51,952 nt of DNA from an uncultured Treponema sp. (GCA_944389965.1 CALXOI010000002.1:1-51952), one strand, 5' to 3'; shown: positions 27,167 to 36,804, numbered from the stretch's first letter. Made by a program: numbers and translations. Notes: a model not told the origin generated them from the letters alone.

Positions 27167-28609
27167 TCATTCTTTTTTATATTCTTTGATTTTTTTCTTG
27201 AGAATGGATATAGTTTCTTCTAAAGTAGAGTCAGCATATAATTTTTCTTCTATTTTTTGACAGCCATGCATAATGGTAGAATGATCTCTTCCTCCAAAAT
27301 CGTTTCCTAATTCGGTTGTTGAATAATCTGTTAATTCCCGGGCAAGATAAAAAGCTATGTGGCGGGGAAATGCAATGTTTTTGCTGCGTTTTTTTCCTTT
27401 TATATCTGTAAAAGAAATATTAAAATAATCCGCAACAACTCTTTGTATAATTTCTACTGAAACAACTGAAATATTCTGTGAAAATGTTTTTGCAATAATG
27501 TCTTTAACTTTTTCTACAGTCAACGTTTCTTTAGTCAAATCAGCAAAAGCAGTAACAGTATTTAGGCATGCTTCCAAATCCCTGACATTTGTTTGTATGT
27601 GCTGGGCGATAACATCTATAATTTGAACGGGGAGTGTTTTATTCATAAAGTTAAGTTTATGTTCTATAATTGCCCGGCGTATTTCATATTTAGGCATATG
27701 AATGTCTGCATTTAATCCCCGCTGGAAACGGGATTTTAAACGGTCGGTTATATTTTTTAATTCTGACACGGGTCTGTCGCAGGTAAAAACCAGCTGTTTA
27801 TTATTATCATATAAAGCATTGAATGTATGGAAAAGTTCTTCCTGGGTCCCTTCTTTATCTTCAAAAAAATGAATATCGTCTATTAATAGAACATCGGTGT
27901 TGCGGTATTTTGATTTAAATTGTGACTGGGTTTTATTGTGTATTGAAGCGATAAATTCGTTTGTAAAATTTTCTGCAGAAATGTAAATAATATTTAATCC
28001 TGAATTTTTATATATTTCATTACCAATTGCCTGCATGAGATGTGTTTTTCCCAGACCTACTCCTCCATAAATCAATAAAGGATTATAAACTTTACCCGGA
28101 TTTTTAGCAGCTGCTAATGAAGCATTATACACATATTCATTTTCATCACCTGATACGAAATTCTCAAATGTATAATATGGATTCAGAGCAGGGTGATTTT
28201 TCTTAACGGGTTTTATTGTATCAGATTTTTCCTGGTGAATATTATTTTGTATCGGATTCTTTTCCGATATGTGTGGTTTTGTAACAGTGTTTTGTTGTAT
28301 AGTTTTGCTGCTTGTGGCAGAAGATGTACTGATAGATTTATTTTTAGGTACAACAATTATTTCTAATTCAATATCTTGTCCTGAAATTTCAAGAATTTTA
28401 TCTTGGAGAAGTGTAGTATAACCCCTGTATTTCATTTGATCAAAAATATATGTTGATGGAACAGATACTGTTATTTTGTTTTCTTGAGAACCAATATAAG
28501 AAATATTAAACCATAAATGAAATTCTGCTTCTTTTCCATTTTCTAAAAAAAAATTTTCAATCTGTTTAATAGTTTCTTCCCAAAAGGGTAAATAATCTAT
28601 CGATGCCAT
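27167..28609 (-). CDS. dnaA: Chromosomal replication initiator protein DnaA
   Basis: 480 residues from this start. Domain I begins YLPFWEETIKQIENFF, then a low-complexity domain II (Ser/Thr/Lys/Gln-rich, about 115-160). Domain III is AAA+: IYGGVGLGKTHLMQ, VLLIDDIHFFEDKEGTQEE, and SRFQRGLNADI. Domain IV carries the DNA-binding signature FGGRDHSTIMHGC. The frame is open to 28708, but the extra 33 residues do not resemble known DnaA N-termini. The ATG at 28609 starts domain I and sits 6 nt after a TATAAT. No Shine-Dalgarno at either start. Confidence 0.93.
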   Translation of the reverse strand: MASIDYLPFWEETIKQIENFFLENGKEAEFHLWFNISYIGSQENKITVSVPSTYIFDQMKYRGYTTLLQDKILEISGQDIELEIIVVPKNKSISTSSATSSKTIQQNTVTKPHISEKNPIQNNIHQEKSDTIKPVKKNHPALNPYYTFENFVSGDENEYVYNASLAAAKNPGKVYNPLLIYGGVGLGKTHLMQAIGNEIYKNSGLNIIYISAENFTNEFIASIHNKTQSQFKSKYRNTDVLLIDDIHFFEDKEGTQEELFHTFNALYDNNKQLVFTCDRPVSELKNITDRLKSRFQRGLNADIHMPKYEIRRAIIEHKLNFMNKTLPVQIIDVIAQHIQTNVRDLEACLNTVTAFADLTKETLTVEKVKDIIAKTFSQNISVVSVEIIQRVVADYFNISFTDIKGKKRSKNIAFPRHIAFYLARELTDYSTTELGNDFGGRDHSTIMHGCQKIEEKLYADSTLEETISILKKKIKEYKKE

Positions 28610-28615
28610 TTGTCT

Positions 28616-28645
28616 ATTATAAACCGCCTTTACTTTTTTCTGCAA
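28616..28645 (-). promoter_or_regulatory. Leaderless-type promoter of dnaA
   Basis: Minus strand: TTGCAG (28645-28640), 18-nt spacer, perfect TATAAT (28621-28616), 6 nt, ATG at 28609. The predicted start of transcription is the initiation codon itself. If dnaA really began at 28708 this promoter would lie inside the gene. Confidence 0.65.
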
Positions 28646-28739
28646 TACAGGTATACTGATTCCAACAGAAAACCCTGCATTTGCATAGAATTCAGTATCT
28701 TTTTTCATATATTTATTTTAATTATTTTAAGGAAAAATA

Positions 28740-30656
28740 ATGAATGCATCTTATTCTGCTTCCAATATTACTGTCTTAAAAGGATTGGAGGCTGTACGTA
28801 AAAGACCTGGTATGTATATTGGGTCTACAGGTCCAGATGGTCTGCATCATCTTGTTTATGAAGTTGTTGATAACTGTATTGATGAGGCAATGGCTGGTTT
28901 CTGTGATACAATTCTTGTTGTTCTTGAAAAAGATGATATTGTAAGGGTAGAAGATAATGGCCGTGGTATTCCTGTTGATATTCATCCGGTAGAAGGAATC
29001 AGTGCCCTGGAGTTGGTATTAACCCGCCTCCATGCCGGCGGTAAATTTGATAAGGGTTCGTATAAAGTTTCCGGTGGACTTCATGGTGTCGGCGTATCCT
29101 GCGTAAACGCTCTTTCCATATGGCTGGAATCCTATGTTGAAAAAGAAGGTAAAAAGTATTATATGAAATTTCTTACCGGAAAAGCTGAAGCTCCGGTAAA
29201 GGAAATAGGTTCATCCGACCGCCGGGGAACAATAATCAGATGGAAAGCAGATCCGGCTATTTTTACTGAAACAACGACATATAATTTTGATGTTCTTTGC
29301 ACCCGGTTGCGGGAACTTGCGTTTTTAAATAATGGAATAAAAATTATATTCAGAGATGAGCGTCTTTCTACACCAAAAGAAGTTATTTTTCAGTTTGAAG
29401 GTGGAATACGCCAGTTTGTTTCGTACTTAAATGAAGGAAAAAAGACAATACCTGAGCAGCCGGTGTACATTTCCGGTGAACGGGATGATATTCAGACAGA
29501 AGTTTCACTACAGTATAACGATGGATATAATGAAAATATTTTATCTTTTGTAAATGACATAAATACCAGAGAAGGCGGAACACATCTTGAAGGTTTTAAA
29601 GCGGCACTTACTCTGGTAATGAATGAATTTTTGAAAAACAATACAAAACTGCAGAAACGGATGGATAAAGATGAAAAACTTACCGGTGAAGATGTCCGGG
29701 CTGGTTTAACAGCGGTTATATCTGTCAAAGTTCCTGAGCCGCAGTTTGAAGGTCAGACAAAAACAAAATTAGGCAATACAGAAGTACGTGGTATTGTCAT
29801 GTCACTGGTAAATGAGCAGCTGACATTGTTTTTTGAACAAAATCCTCGTATCATGGAAATGATTCTGGAAAAGTCTGTTTCAGAAGCAGCTGCACGGATT
29901 GCTGCCCGGAAAGCAAAAGAAGCAACCCGCCGGAAAAGTAGCATGGATAGTTTTGGTCTTCCGGGAAAACTTGCGGATTGTTCTTCAAAAAATCCGGAAG
30001 AGTGTGAAGTTTACATTGTAGAGGGAGATTCCGCGGGTGGTTCAGCAAAACAGGGAAGGGATCCGAAAATACAGGCTATTCTGCCTTTATGGGGAAAAAT
30101 GCTGAATGTGGAAAAAACCCGTATTGATAAAGTAATCAACAATGATAAACTACAACCGGTAATAGCTTCGCTGGGTACCGGCATTGGTAAAGATTTTAAT
30201 ATCAGTAAACTCCGTTATCATAAAATTATCATTATGGCGGATGCCGATGTTGATGGTTCCCATATTTCTACATTATTGTTGACATTCTTTTTCAGATATA
30301 TGCCACAGCTAATTGAAAACGGTTATGTATATATAGCAATGCCTCCGTTGTATAAAATTAAATATGCAAAGAAAGAGTATTTTGTATTTTCCGATGAAGA
30401 ACGGGATGAAGTGTTGAAAAATATCGGAGTGGAATCCGGTAAAGCGGATGTGCAGCGGTATAAAGGGCTTGGTGAAATGGAGTGGAAAGAATTAAAGGAA
30501 ACAACCATGGATCCTGCAAATAGAAAAATGAAACGGGTTCAGCTTACTGATGCTGTAGAAGCAGATCATATTTTTAGTACGTTGATGGGGGAAGAAGTGG
30601 AGCCCCGTCGTAAATTTATTGAAGAAAATGCTGTATACGCAACGCTTGATGTGTAG
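28740..30656 (+). CDS. gyrB: DNA gyrase subunit B
   Basis: 638 residues. GHKL ATPase domain: VLEAVRKRPGMYIG-type start (LKGLEAVRKRPGMYIGSTG), EVVDNCIDEA, VEDNGRGIPVD, GLHGVGVSCVNALS. TOPRIM domain: EGDSAGGSAKQGRD with the catalytic Glu, and MADADVDGSHI. It closes with MKRVQLTDA. The length is that of the short GyrB type without the large insertion of E. coli. AGGA precedes the ATG. Divergent from dnaA across 130 bp, followed by gyrA after 37 bp. Confidence 0.96.
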   Translation: MNASYSASNITVLKGLEAVRKRPGMYIGSTGPDGLHHLVYEVVDNCIDEAMAGFCDTILVVLEKDDIVRVEDNGRGIPVDIHPVEGISALELVLTRLHAGGKFDKGSYKVSGGLHGVGVSCVNALSIWLESYVEKEGKKYYMKFLTGKAEAPVKEIGSSDRRGTIIRWKADPAIFTETTTYNFDVLCTRLRELAFLNNGIKIIFRDERLSTPKEVIFQFEGGIRQFVSYLNEGKKTIPEQPVYISGERDDIQTEVSLQYNDGYNENILSFVNDINTREGGTHLEGFKAALTLVMNEFLKNNTKLQKRMDKDEKLTGEDVRAGLTAVISVKVPEPQFEGQTKTKLGNTEVRGIVMSLVNEQLTLFFEQNPRIMEMILEKSVSEAAARIAARKAKEATRRKSSMDSFGLPGKLADCSSKNPEECEVYIVEGDSAGGSAKQGRDPKIQAILPLWGKMLNVEKTRIDKVINNDKLQPVIASLGTGIGKDFNISKLRYHKIIIMADADVDGSHISTLLLTFFFRYMPQLIENGYVYIAMPPLYKIKYAKKEYFVFSDEERDEVLKNIGVESGKADVQRYKGLGEMEWKELKETTMDPANRKMKRVQLTDAVEADHIFSTLMGEEVEPRRKFIEENAVYATLDV

Positions 30657-30693
30657 CTTTTAAAGTAAAACAGTGGATATATTGAGGACATAA

Positions 30694-33135
30694 ATGGAAG
30701 AATTAAAAACTCCGGAAGGTGGAACCTTAATACCGGTTTCTATTGAATCGGAAATGAAAAAAGCTTACATAGATTATTCTATGTCAGTAATTGTCAGCCG
30801 GGCCCTGCCGGATGTCCGGGATGGATTGAAACCTGTACACCGGCGTATCCTATATGCAATGAATGAAGAAGGACTTCATGCTTCTGGGAAAACACGGAAA
30901 TGTGCTACTGTTGTTGGTGATGTACTGGGACGGTATCATCCCCACGGAGATGCTTCTGTTTATGATGCAATAGTTCGCTTAGGGCAACATTTTTCAATGC
31001 GGTATATGCCTATTCAAAAGCAGGGAAATTTTGGAGGCATAGACGGTAGTCCTGCCGCTGCATACCGGTATACAGAGGCAAAAATGTCCACTGTTGCCGA
31101 AGAAATGGTGGCAGATATAAAGAAAGAAACAGTTGATTTTATTCCAAATTTTGACGACACCCGGCAGGAACCAACAGTTCTTCCGGCAAAATTTCCTTTT
31201 CTGTTAGCAAACGGTTCAAGCGGTATTGCTGTAGGAATGGCAACGAATATGCCGCCCCACAATTTACGGGAAATCTGCGATGCGGTTTGCGCTTATATTG
31301 ATAAACCGGAAATTTCAATAGATGAGTTGTGTTCTTTTGTTAAAGGACCTGATTTTCCTACCGGTGGCATTATCTTTGGTAAAAGAGGTATCAGGCAGGC
31401 TTATAAAACCGGACGGGGAAAAATTCTTATCAGAGGGCGTTTTACTATAGAAGTGGACAAACGTGGTAAAGAGACGATTGTTTTCACAGAAATACCTTAC
31501 CAGGTTCGGACAGACGATTTATGTAAACGGATAGGGGAACTTGCCCGGGATAAAATAATTGAAGGCATTGACCATGTAAACGACGGTTCCGCCGGGGATG
31601 ATGTCCGTATTGTTATAGAGCTTAAACGGGGTGCCATAGCAAAAGTTGTATTGAATCAGTTGTTTTCAAAAACAGCATTACAATCTTCTTTTGGTGTAAA
31701 CAATCTGGCGTTGGTAAACGGTCGTCCGGAAGTTTTGACTCTGAAAGATTTAATACAACATTTTGTCAGTCACCGGCAGAATGTGGTTACCCGCCGTACT
31801 CAGTTTGATTTACGGAAAGCAGAAGAACGGGCCCATATTTTACGGGCTCTTATTGTTGCAATTGACAATATTGATGAAGTAATCAAAATAATCCGGGGTT
31901 CAAAGGATACGCAGTCTGCAAAAAATGCCTTGATGGATCGTTTTGGATTTGATGATGTTCAGTCTCAGGCAATTGTTGATATGCAGCTGAAACGATTGAC
32001 CAGCCTTGAAATTCAGGATTTGCGGAAAGAATTGGAAGATCTTGAAACTCTTATTATTCATTTGAAAGACTTACTGGATCATCCTGAAAAAATACTTGCT
32101 TTGATAAAAGATGAAACATCTGAAATAGCAGATAAATTCGGAGATAATCGAAGAACTGATATTGTTGCCGATGAAGTGGAACAGATAAATATTGAAGATT
32201 TAATCAAGGAAGAGGAAATGGTTGTACTTATTTCAAACCTTGGTTATATAAAACGTATACCTGTTTCTGCATATAAAACACAATCTACCGGTGGAAAAGG
32301 GAGTACTTCCGCAAAACTGGTAGAAGATGACTTTATCAACCAGATATTTATTGCTTCTACTCACGATTATGTGATGTTTATTACAAATGAAGGAAAAGGG
32401 TATTGGTTGAAAGTACATGAAATACCGGAAGCCGGAAGGAATTCCCGGGGTTCACATATTAAAGGGCTTCTGACGGTTTCTCCAAATGAAGAAATAACGG
32501 CTGTTGTTTCTTTGAAAGAATTCAGTGACGAGCAGTATGTCTTTATGGCAACTGCTGCAGGTGTGGTAAAGAAAGTCCAGACAAGTCAATTTAGTAATGC
32601 TAAGACACGGGGTATAATTGCTATCAAACTGGATGAAAGTGACAAACTTGTTATGGCTCTGTTGACGACTGGTAATGATGAATTAGTATTAATTTCCCGC
32701 AGGGGACAAGCACTGCGGATTGCAGAAAATTCTGTCCGCCCTATGGGACGAGCCGGTAGGGGAGTAAGTGGTATCCGACTTTCCCAAGGAGACGAATTAA
32801 CGGCAGCTCTGCGGGTTGTAGAAAATGAAAAAATGATGATTCTTACAGAAAAAGGGCAGGGAAAGAGAGTTCTTTTTGAAGAATTTTCTCTTCACGGTAG
32901 AGGTACCGGTGGACAACGGGTGTATAATATATCCGAGAAAACAGGAGAAATAATAGGTGCCATCAATGTTTCTGATACTGATGAAGTGGTATGTATTACC
33001 AGTCAGGGAAAAAGTTTGAGAATACAAGCAAAAAATGTTTCTGAACAGGGTAGAAATACGCAAGGTGTTCGTGTGTTTACTATCGATCCTCCTGATATGG
33101 TAATAGGGTTAGATAGAATTGCTAATGATGATTAA
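30694..33135 (+). CDS. gyrA: DNA gyrase subunit A
   Basis: 813 residues. IDYSMSVIVSRALPDVRDGLKPVHRRILYAM start, quinolone region YHPHGDASVYDAIVR, active-site tyrosine Y126 in AYRYTEAKM, and a C-terminal beta-pinwheel. Ala87 stands where E. coli has Ser83 and Asp91 where it has Asp87. The GyrA box reads QSTGGKG (about 530-536) rather than QRRGGKG. Overall it is very like treponemal GyrA. GAGGA precedes the ATG; a strong terminator follows. Confidence 0.96.
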   Translation: MEELKTPEGGTLIPVSIESEMKKAYIDYSMSVIVSRALPDVRDGLKPVHRRILYAMNEEGLHASGKTRKCATVVGDVLGRYHPHGDASVYDAIVRLGQHFSMRYMPIQKQGNFGGIDGSPAAAYRYTEAKMSTVAEEMVADIKKETVDFIPNFDDTRQEPTVLPAKFPFLLANGSSGIAVGMATNMPPHNLREICDAVCAYIDKPEISIDELCSFVKGPDFPTGGIIFGKRGIRQAYKTGRGKILIRGRFTIEVDKRGKETIVFTEIPYQVRTDDLCKRIGELARDKIIEGIDHVNDGSAGDDVRIVIELKRGAIAKVVLNQLFSKTALQSSFGVNNLALVNGRPEVLTLKDLIQHFVSHRQNVVTRRTQFDLRKAEERAHILRALIVAIDNIDEVIKIIRGSKDTQSAKNALMDRFGFDDVQSQAIVDMQLKRLTSLEIQDLRKELEDLETLIIHLKDLLDHPEKILALIKDETSEIADKFGDNRRTDIVADEVEQINIEDLIKEEEMVVLISNLGYIKRIPVSAYKTQSTGGKGSTSAKLVEDDFINQIFIASTHDYVMFITNEGKGYWLKVHEIPEAGRNSRGSHIKGLLTVSPNEEITAVVSLKEFSDEQYVFMATAAGVVKKVQTSQFSNAKTRGIIAIKLDESDKLVMALLTTGNDELVLISRRGQALRIAENSVRPMGRAGRGVSGIRLSQGDELTAALRVVENEKMMILTEKGQGKRVLFEEFSLHGRGTGGQRVYNISEKTGEIIGAINVSDTDEVVCITSQGKSLRIQAKNVSEQGRNTQGVRVFTIDPPDMVIGLDRIANDD

Positions 33136-33210
33136 GTTATTATAAAATAAAGAATTACAAATAAGAGATATATTTATTCCGGGATCGTGAATATATCTTA
33201 ACATCAGGCT

Positions 33211-33252
33211 GGGATTGATATGTTTTTACATATCAATCCCATTTTTTATTTT
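33211..33252 (+). terminator. Rho-independent terminator after gyrA
   Basis: A perfect 13-bp stem (33211-33223 with 33228-33240) has a TTTT loop and is followed by a T-rich tract. It closes the gyrB-gyrA transcript 75 nt after the stop. Confidence 0.9.
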
Positions 33253-33398
33253 ATATAGGATAATGTAAAATGTGCTTAAAATTTTTCTATAGCGGATATA
33301 TTTTTTTTCTCTATGTATGTAATAAAATATAGAAATTAATATATACAGAATAATTTGATAGAAAAATATTTGTACTTGAGTAATACGATAAAGAAGAG

Positions 33399-33414
33399 TG
33401 TTTCACGTGAAACA
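33399..33414. other. parS: parS site 1
   Basis: TGTTTCACGTGAAACA, a perfect 16-bp match to the near-universal chromosomal parS consensus bound by ParB/Spo0J. Perfect palindrome. No parB lies in this window. Confidence 0.93.
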
Positions 33415-33528
33415 ATATCCGGAAGTATTATTTAAATTTAAAATGATAGATTTCATTTTTACCTGTTATTCTAATGTTAAAACTTAGTGGTCGTATAATA
33501 ATATTTATTTGCATAAAAAATATCTTTT

Positions 33529-33544
33529 TGTTTCACGTGAAACA
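33529..33544. other. parS: parS site 2
   Basis: A second perfect copy of the 16-bp parS palindrome, exactly 130 bp from the first. Confidence 0.93.
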
Positions 33545-33555
33545 AAGGTATAACC

Positions 33556-33564
33556 TGTGGATAA
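33556..33564 (-). promoter_or_regulatory. Perfect DnaA box, reverse orientation
   Basis: TGTGGATAA, the exact reverse complement of TTATCCACA, 11 bp after parS site 2. A near-consensus TGTGGAAAA lies at 33663-33671. Confidence 0.7.
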
Positions 33565-33687
33565 ATTTAAAGAAAAAAAAAGATTTTATAAATAAAAACA
33601 ATATAAATAGCGGTATATTTAATATTTATAAAAAATAACACTAAATATGAATAAAATATAATTGTGGAAAAACTGTGAAAAAAGTTG

Positions 33688-35049
33688 TTATAAATTTTTT
33701 CTGTATAGTTTTGATCCACGTTCTGGTGACCATCGTTTTTTTCTTTCTTCAGGAAGTGTTTCTATTACATCAGATTTAAATCCGAGAGATTCAAACCAGT
33801 CAGCTGTTTGTGTTGTCATAATAAATACAGATTTACACTGAAGGTTCCGGGCTCTGCCCAACAGGTAATGTATCAGATTCGGGCCTATTCCCAAATGAGA
33901 AAAAGATTCATCAACAGCAACTGCAGCAATTTCTGCCTGGCCGTTTGCGTATGTATGTAATGCCGCACAGGCCCGTATTCCACCGTCTAATTCATAAACA
34001 ATATAATCTTCATATAATGTTGCCAAAGATTCTTCTGTTCTTGGTAGTAAAATATCCCGTTCTACAAAGGGTCGGATAAGATTTAGTACGGCCGGAATAT
34101 CATCTGTTGTCATATTCCTGATTCCGCCGTAATTTGATTTATAAATCATTGTTCCGGAACCAAAATCAGAAAAAATTTCACAGGGTATTGAACCGTCTAA
34201 CAACCCATTTAAAATATGAACCCGGGAAACACCGGAGTTGCAGGCGTCAATACTCATAGGAATCAGCATTTTCAGTATGTGTAAAAAATTATACGGATTG
34301 ATTTCTTCTGTGATAGTTTTGTTTGTATTCGCTTTAAGAAATAAAGCGGCTTCATCTAGGTTAAGGGCAGGTATCTGTCCATCTTTAGTTGAGCTTATTC
34401 CTTGTGGTACAATAAAATAACTACTGTTTATGCAGGCGTTCGGTATTAAGAAGAATAGTTTGTCTGCAGTAAGGCGTCGGGCAACTTCTGCAGCCAGTTG
34501 AAGGGACGAAATATTGTACGGTTTACCCGCTGTACTCCATCCAATACAGGGGAAAATCGGAATAAAATGATTGCTCAAAATGGTTTTTACCGCATCTGTT
34601 TGAATTTTATCTATTTCACCAGATGTCGTAAAATCAACGCCGTTTCTGATTCCTTTTCCCCGGGCCCGTACCCAGTTTCCGATAACGGCTGTTTTTCTTT
34701 CTCCGGCAAGGCTGGTCATGATTTTGTTTGAAACGTCGAAAGCCGCCATTTTTATTAACGGCATTGCGTTTTCTCCGGTTATTCTGCAGCCTTGTTCAAT
34801 TCTCCATGAAATACATGCCTGTGTAAGAACTTCATCTATCCGCTGACGGGCTCCGGGAACAATAACTACCTGCAGTCCGGTTTCGTGTATCATACAAATA
34901 TCACTGATATGGCTGGTAAAAAGCGGCGTATTGATAATCCGGTCATCAATATAAATAACGACAGTCGCATCTTTAAATCTCCGGACATACCGCAGTACAT
35001 CTCTAATATTTTCAGCTTTTGAGTAAACATTTTGATTCTGTTCCTGCAT
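33688..35049 (-). CDS. argA: N-acetylglutamate synthase (amino-acid-kinase plus GNAT)
   Basis: 453 residues. The N-terminal amino-acid-kinase fold (about 20-290) contains VVIVPGARQRIDEVL, FTTSGEIDKIQTDAV, and FPCIGWSTAGKPYNISSLQLA. The C-terminal GNAT acetyltransferase (about 310-440) has AAVAVDESFSHLGIGPNLIHYLLGRA as the acetyl-CoA loop and WFESLGFKSD. This is the ArgA arrangement and length (E. coli 443); it acetylates glutamate in the first step of arginine synthesis. The frame runs on to 35118, but the ATG at 35049 abuts a promoter. No other arg gene is nearby and there is no Shine-Dalgarno. Confidence 0.9.
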   Translation of the reverse strand: MQEQNQNVYSKAENIRDVLRYVRRFKDATVVIYIDDRIINTPLFTSHISDICMIHETGLQVVIVPGARQRIDEVLTQACISWRIEQGCRITGENAMPLIKMAAFDVSNKIMTSLAGERKTAVIGNWVRARGKGIRNGVDFTTSGEIDKIQTDAVKTILSNHFIPIFPCIGWSTAGKPYNISSLQLAAEVARRLTADKLFFLIPNACINSSYFIVPQGISSTKDGQIPALNLDEAALFLKANTNKTITEEINPYNFLHILKMLIPMSIDACNSGVSRVHILNGLLDGSIPCEIFSDFGSGTMIYKSNYGGIRNMTTDDIPAVLNLIRPFVERDILLPRTEESLATLYEDYIVYELDGGIRACAALHTYANGQAEIAAVAVDESFSHLGIGPNLIHYLLGRARNLQCKSVFIMTTQTADWFESLGFKSDVIETLPEERKKRWSPERGSKLYRKNL

Positions 35050-35055
35050 GAAAAC

Positions 35056-35084
35056 AGTATAAAAAAGGCTGGTACAAAAATCAA
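35056..35084 (-). promoter_or_regulatory. Leaderless-type promoter of argA
   Basis: Minus strand: TTGATT (35084-35079), 17-nt spacer, TATACT (35061-35056), 6 nt, ATG at 35049. Confidence 0.6.
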
Positions 35085-35215
35085 CTGTGCAAAATCTGTA
35101 AGAAAACGGGGCAAGCAATGTTCATCTTAGAAAATAAGTGACAGAAAATCGGACAGTGCCCTTTCCTTTTTATTTCCAGAACCGCCGGTAATTGTAAAAA
35201 AGTTCCTGTTCCGGA

Positions 35216-35917
35216 TTAAATTTTATGCAGGGGGCTTTTATCGGATACCGGTATGGTTTTTCCGTTCCGCATTGAAAAAATACAGCCGCAATAATTCTGC
35301 CGGTATAAATTGTACTGGGATGATAACTCCAGCGACCGTTTGAATCCGTTTTTTTTCTTGAAGTCTGCATAGAGATATTTTGTCTCCGCACCAAGATTTT
35401 TGAATTCCTGTTCAAGTTGTTTTCCGGCAGTATTTATTTTTTCGGCATCTTTATACGGGCTGATAGATAATGTGGATGTACAATAATCAAATTTATGGGC
35501 AACCGCATATGTAAATGCAGCTTTCATGCGGAAAGTATAACACCGGCGGCACCGTTCACCCCGTTCCGGTTCTGTCTGAAGTTCGGGTTCCTGCTCTGTA
35601 TTGACCGCATCAAAATAATCTCCGGTAGTGTAGGGAGGTATCACCAGCCGGATTCCAGCTGCTGGTGGAAATGTTGAAATAAATGCCGCCAACTCATCCC
35701 GCCGCCGGTTGTATTCATTTTCCGGATGGATGTTAGGATTATAATAAAAAATCGTGATGGAAAAGTAACGGGACAGGTATTCAATGACATAAGAACTGCA
35801 GGGTGCGCAGCAACTGTGAAGTAAAAGTGACGGATGCCGGTTTTGAAATTCCGGTAAAGAGATAATCCGTTCCAGTTCTTTTTCCTGTAGTTGTTCGTAG
35901 TTTACTTTTGTTGACAT
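35216..35917 (-). CDS. queH: Epoxyqueuosine reductase QueH
   Basis: 233 residues; the non-orthologous replacement of QueG that carries out the last step of queuosine tRNA modification, using an iron-sulfur cluster. Cysteine motifs in order: LLHSCCAPCSSY near residues 32-43, ERCRRCYTFR near 120-129, and YRQNYCGCIFS near 205-215. STLSISPYKD is also typical. AGGAAA precedes the ATG. It follows the HD-domain gene by 11 nt, so the two are probably cotranscribed. No other queuosine gene is in the window. Confidence 0.92.
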   Translation of the reverse strand: MSTKVNYEQLQEKELERIISLPEFQNRHPSLLLHSCCAPCSSYVIEYLSRYFSITIFYYNPNIHPENEYNRRRDELAAFISTFPPAAGIRLVIPPYTTGDYFDAVNTEQEPELQTEPERGERCRRCYTFRMKAAFTYAVAHKFDYCTSTLSISPYKDAEKINTAGKQLEQEFKNLGAETKYLYADFKKKNGFKRSLELSSQYNLYRQNYCGCIFSMRNGKTIPVSDKSPLHKI

Positions 35918-35928
35918 AATGTTTCCTG

Positions 35929-36804
35929 TTACAGATACTGTTTCGGTTCCTGCTGTTCCACGCCGGCGACCAGTTCAATGTAGGGTTTGACCGGGCTGCA
36001 GTTTATTTTTTGGAGCAGAACTTCTTCTATCTGGAAAAAACCCACGTCACTGGACATGGATATTTCAATGCGGATGGGTTTTTCCATGCCGGTTTTAATC
36101 GAAACTTTTTCAATTGAATTGGCGGAGTATTTATGGATGTCGCCGATTTTCGGTTCTGTGTTGATTGCCATGGGAATACGGGCGCGTCCCTTTGCCATGT
36201 CGCAGCCGTCGGCAATCAGAATCATTCCGGCTTCCAGAGAATGAATCCGTCTGCTGCCCATGTGGCCGGCGATTCCTTCCACCGCAAGGGACCGGATGAT
36301 GATCCGGCGCTTCAGCGGATTATGAGGACTTCCTGCTTCTCCGCTGTCTGTAGCTGAACCGGGTAGCAGTTGTGACAGCAGGCGTTCGATGACGGGCAGG
36401 GCCAGGGATACGCTGAACAGCTCGTGATCCTGCCGTCCCACTGTCATGCCGAAGTCGTGGAGAAATGACGCAAAGATAACGGCGGTAAGGCTGTCCTGGA
36501 AGGAACCGGCGTTTTCAGTTTCGAGACTTGTTTTTATTCCTGCCTGCCGGAGCAGCATCATCATGCGGATGGCGTTTACCGTGACTGTCCGCATATGTAC
36601 TGGCCCATGGTCATTGTAACCAAGCCGGACGATGGACACGTCATTTGCATAATCCTGGACAGCGTGGGTTTCTTCATCCTCTATTAAAAGCCGGGCAGCT
36701 GCCAATGGCAGAAATTCTTCCGGCGGGATCTGCTCCGCCGCTGCCACTTCTTCCAGTAAAGTGATTATTTTCTTTTCAAGTGATAATTCTTTTGGTGATT
36801 TCAT
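35929..36804 (-). CDS. HD-superfamily phosphohydrolase
   Basis: 291 residues. HD-type metal ligands appear in order: NDHGPVHMRTV, FASFLHDFGMTVGRQDHELFS (the HD pair), and SLEAGMILIADGCDMAKGRARI with a late Asp. This order (H...HD...D) fits an active phosphohydrolase, perhaps on nucleotides. The C-terminal third (about 215-291) is beta-rich and unassigned. GC content and codon choice look higher than in the flanking genes. Weak Shine-Dalgarno. Substrate unknown. Confidence 0.75.
   Translation of the reverse strand: MKSPKELSLEKKIITLLEEVAAAEQIPPEEFLPLAAARLLIEDEETHAVQDYANDVSIVRLGYNDHGPVHMRTVTVNAIRMMMLLRQAGIKTSLETENAGSFQDSLTAVIFASFLHDFGMTVGRQDHELFSVSLALPVIERLLSQLLPGSATDSGEAGSPHNPLKRRIIIRSLAVEGIAGHMGSRRIHSLEAGMILIADGCDMAKGRARIPMAINTEPKIGDIHKYSANSIEKVSIKTGMEKPIRIEISMSSDVGFFQIEEVLLQKINCSPVKPYIELVAGVEQQEPKQYL

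Larger units (their letters stand above)
33253..33687. other. Non-coding centromere/origin-like region
   Basis: 435 bp of very AT-rich DNA with no plausible gene on either strand. It holds two perfect parS palindromes, a perfect DnaA box at 33556-33564 and a near box at 33663-33671 (both reverse orientation). It is bounded by the gyrA terminator and the argA stop. Together these suggest part of the origin or the ParB-loading centromere. Confidence 0.65.
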
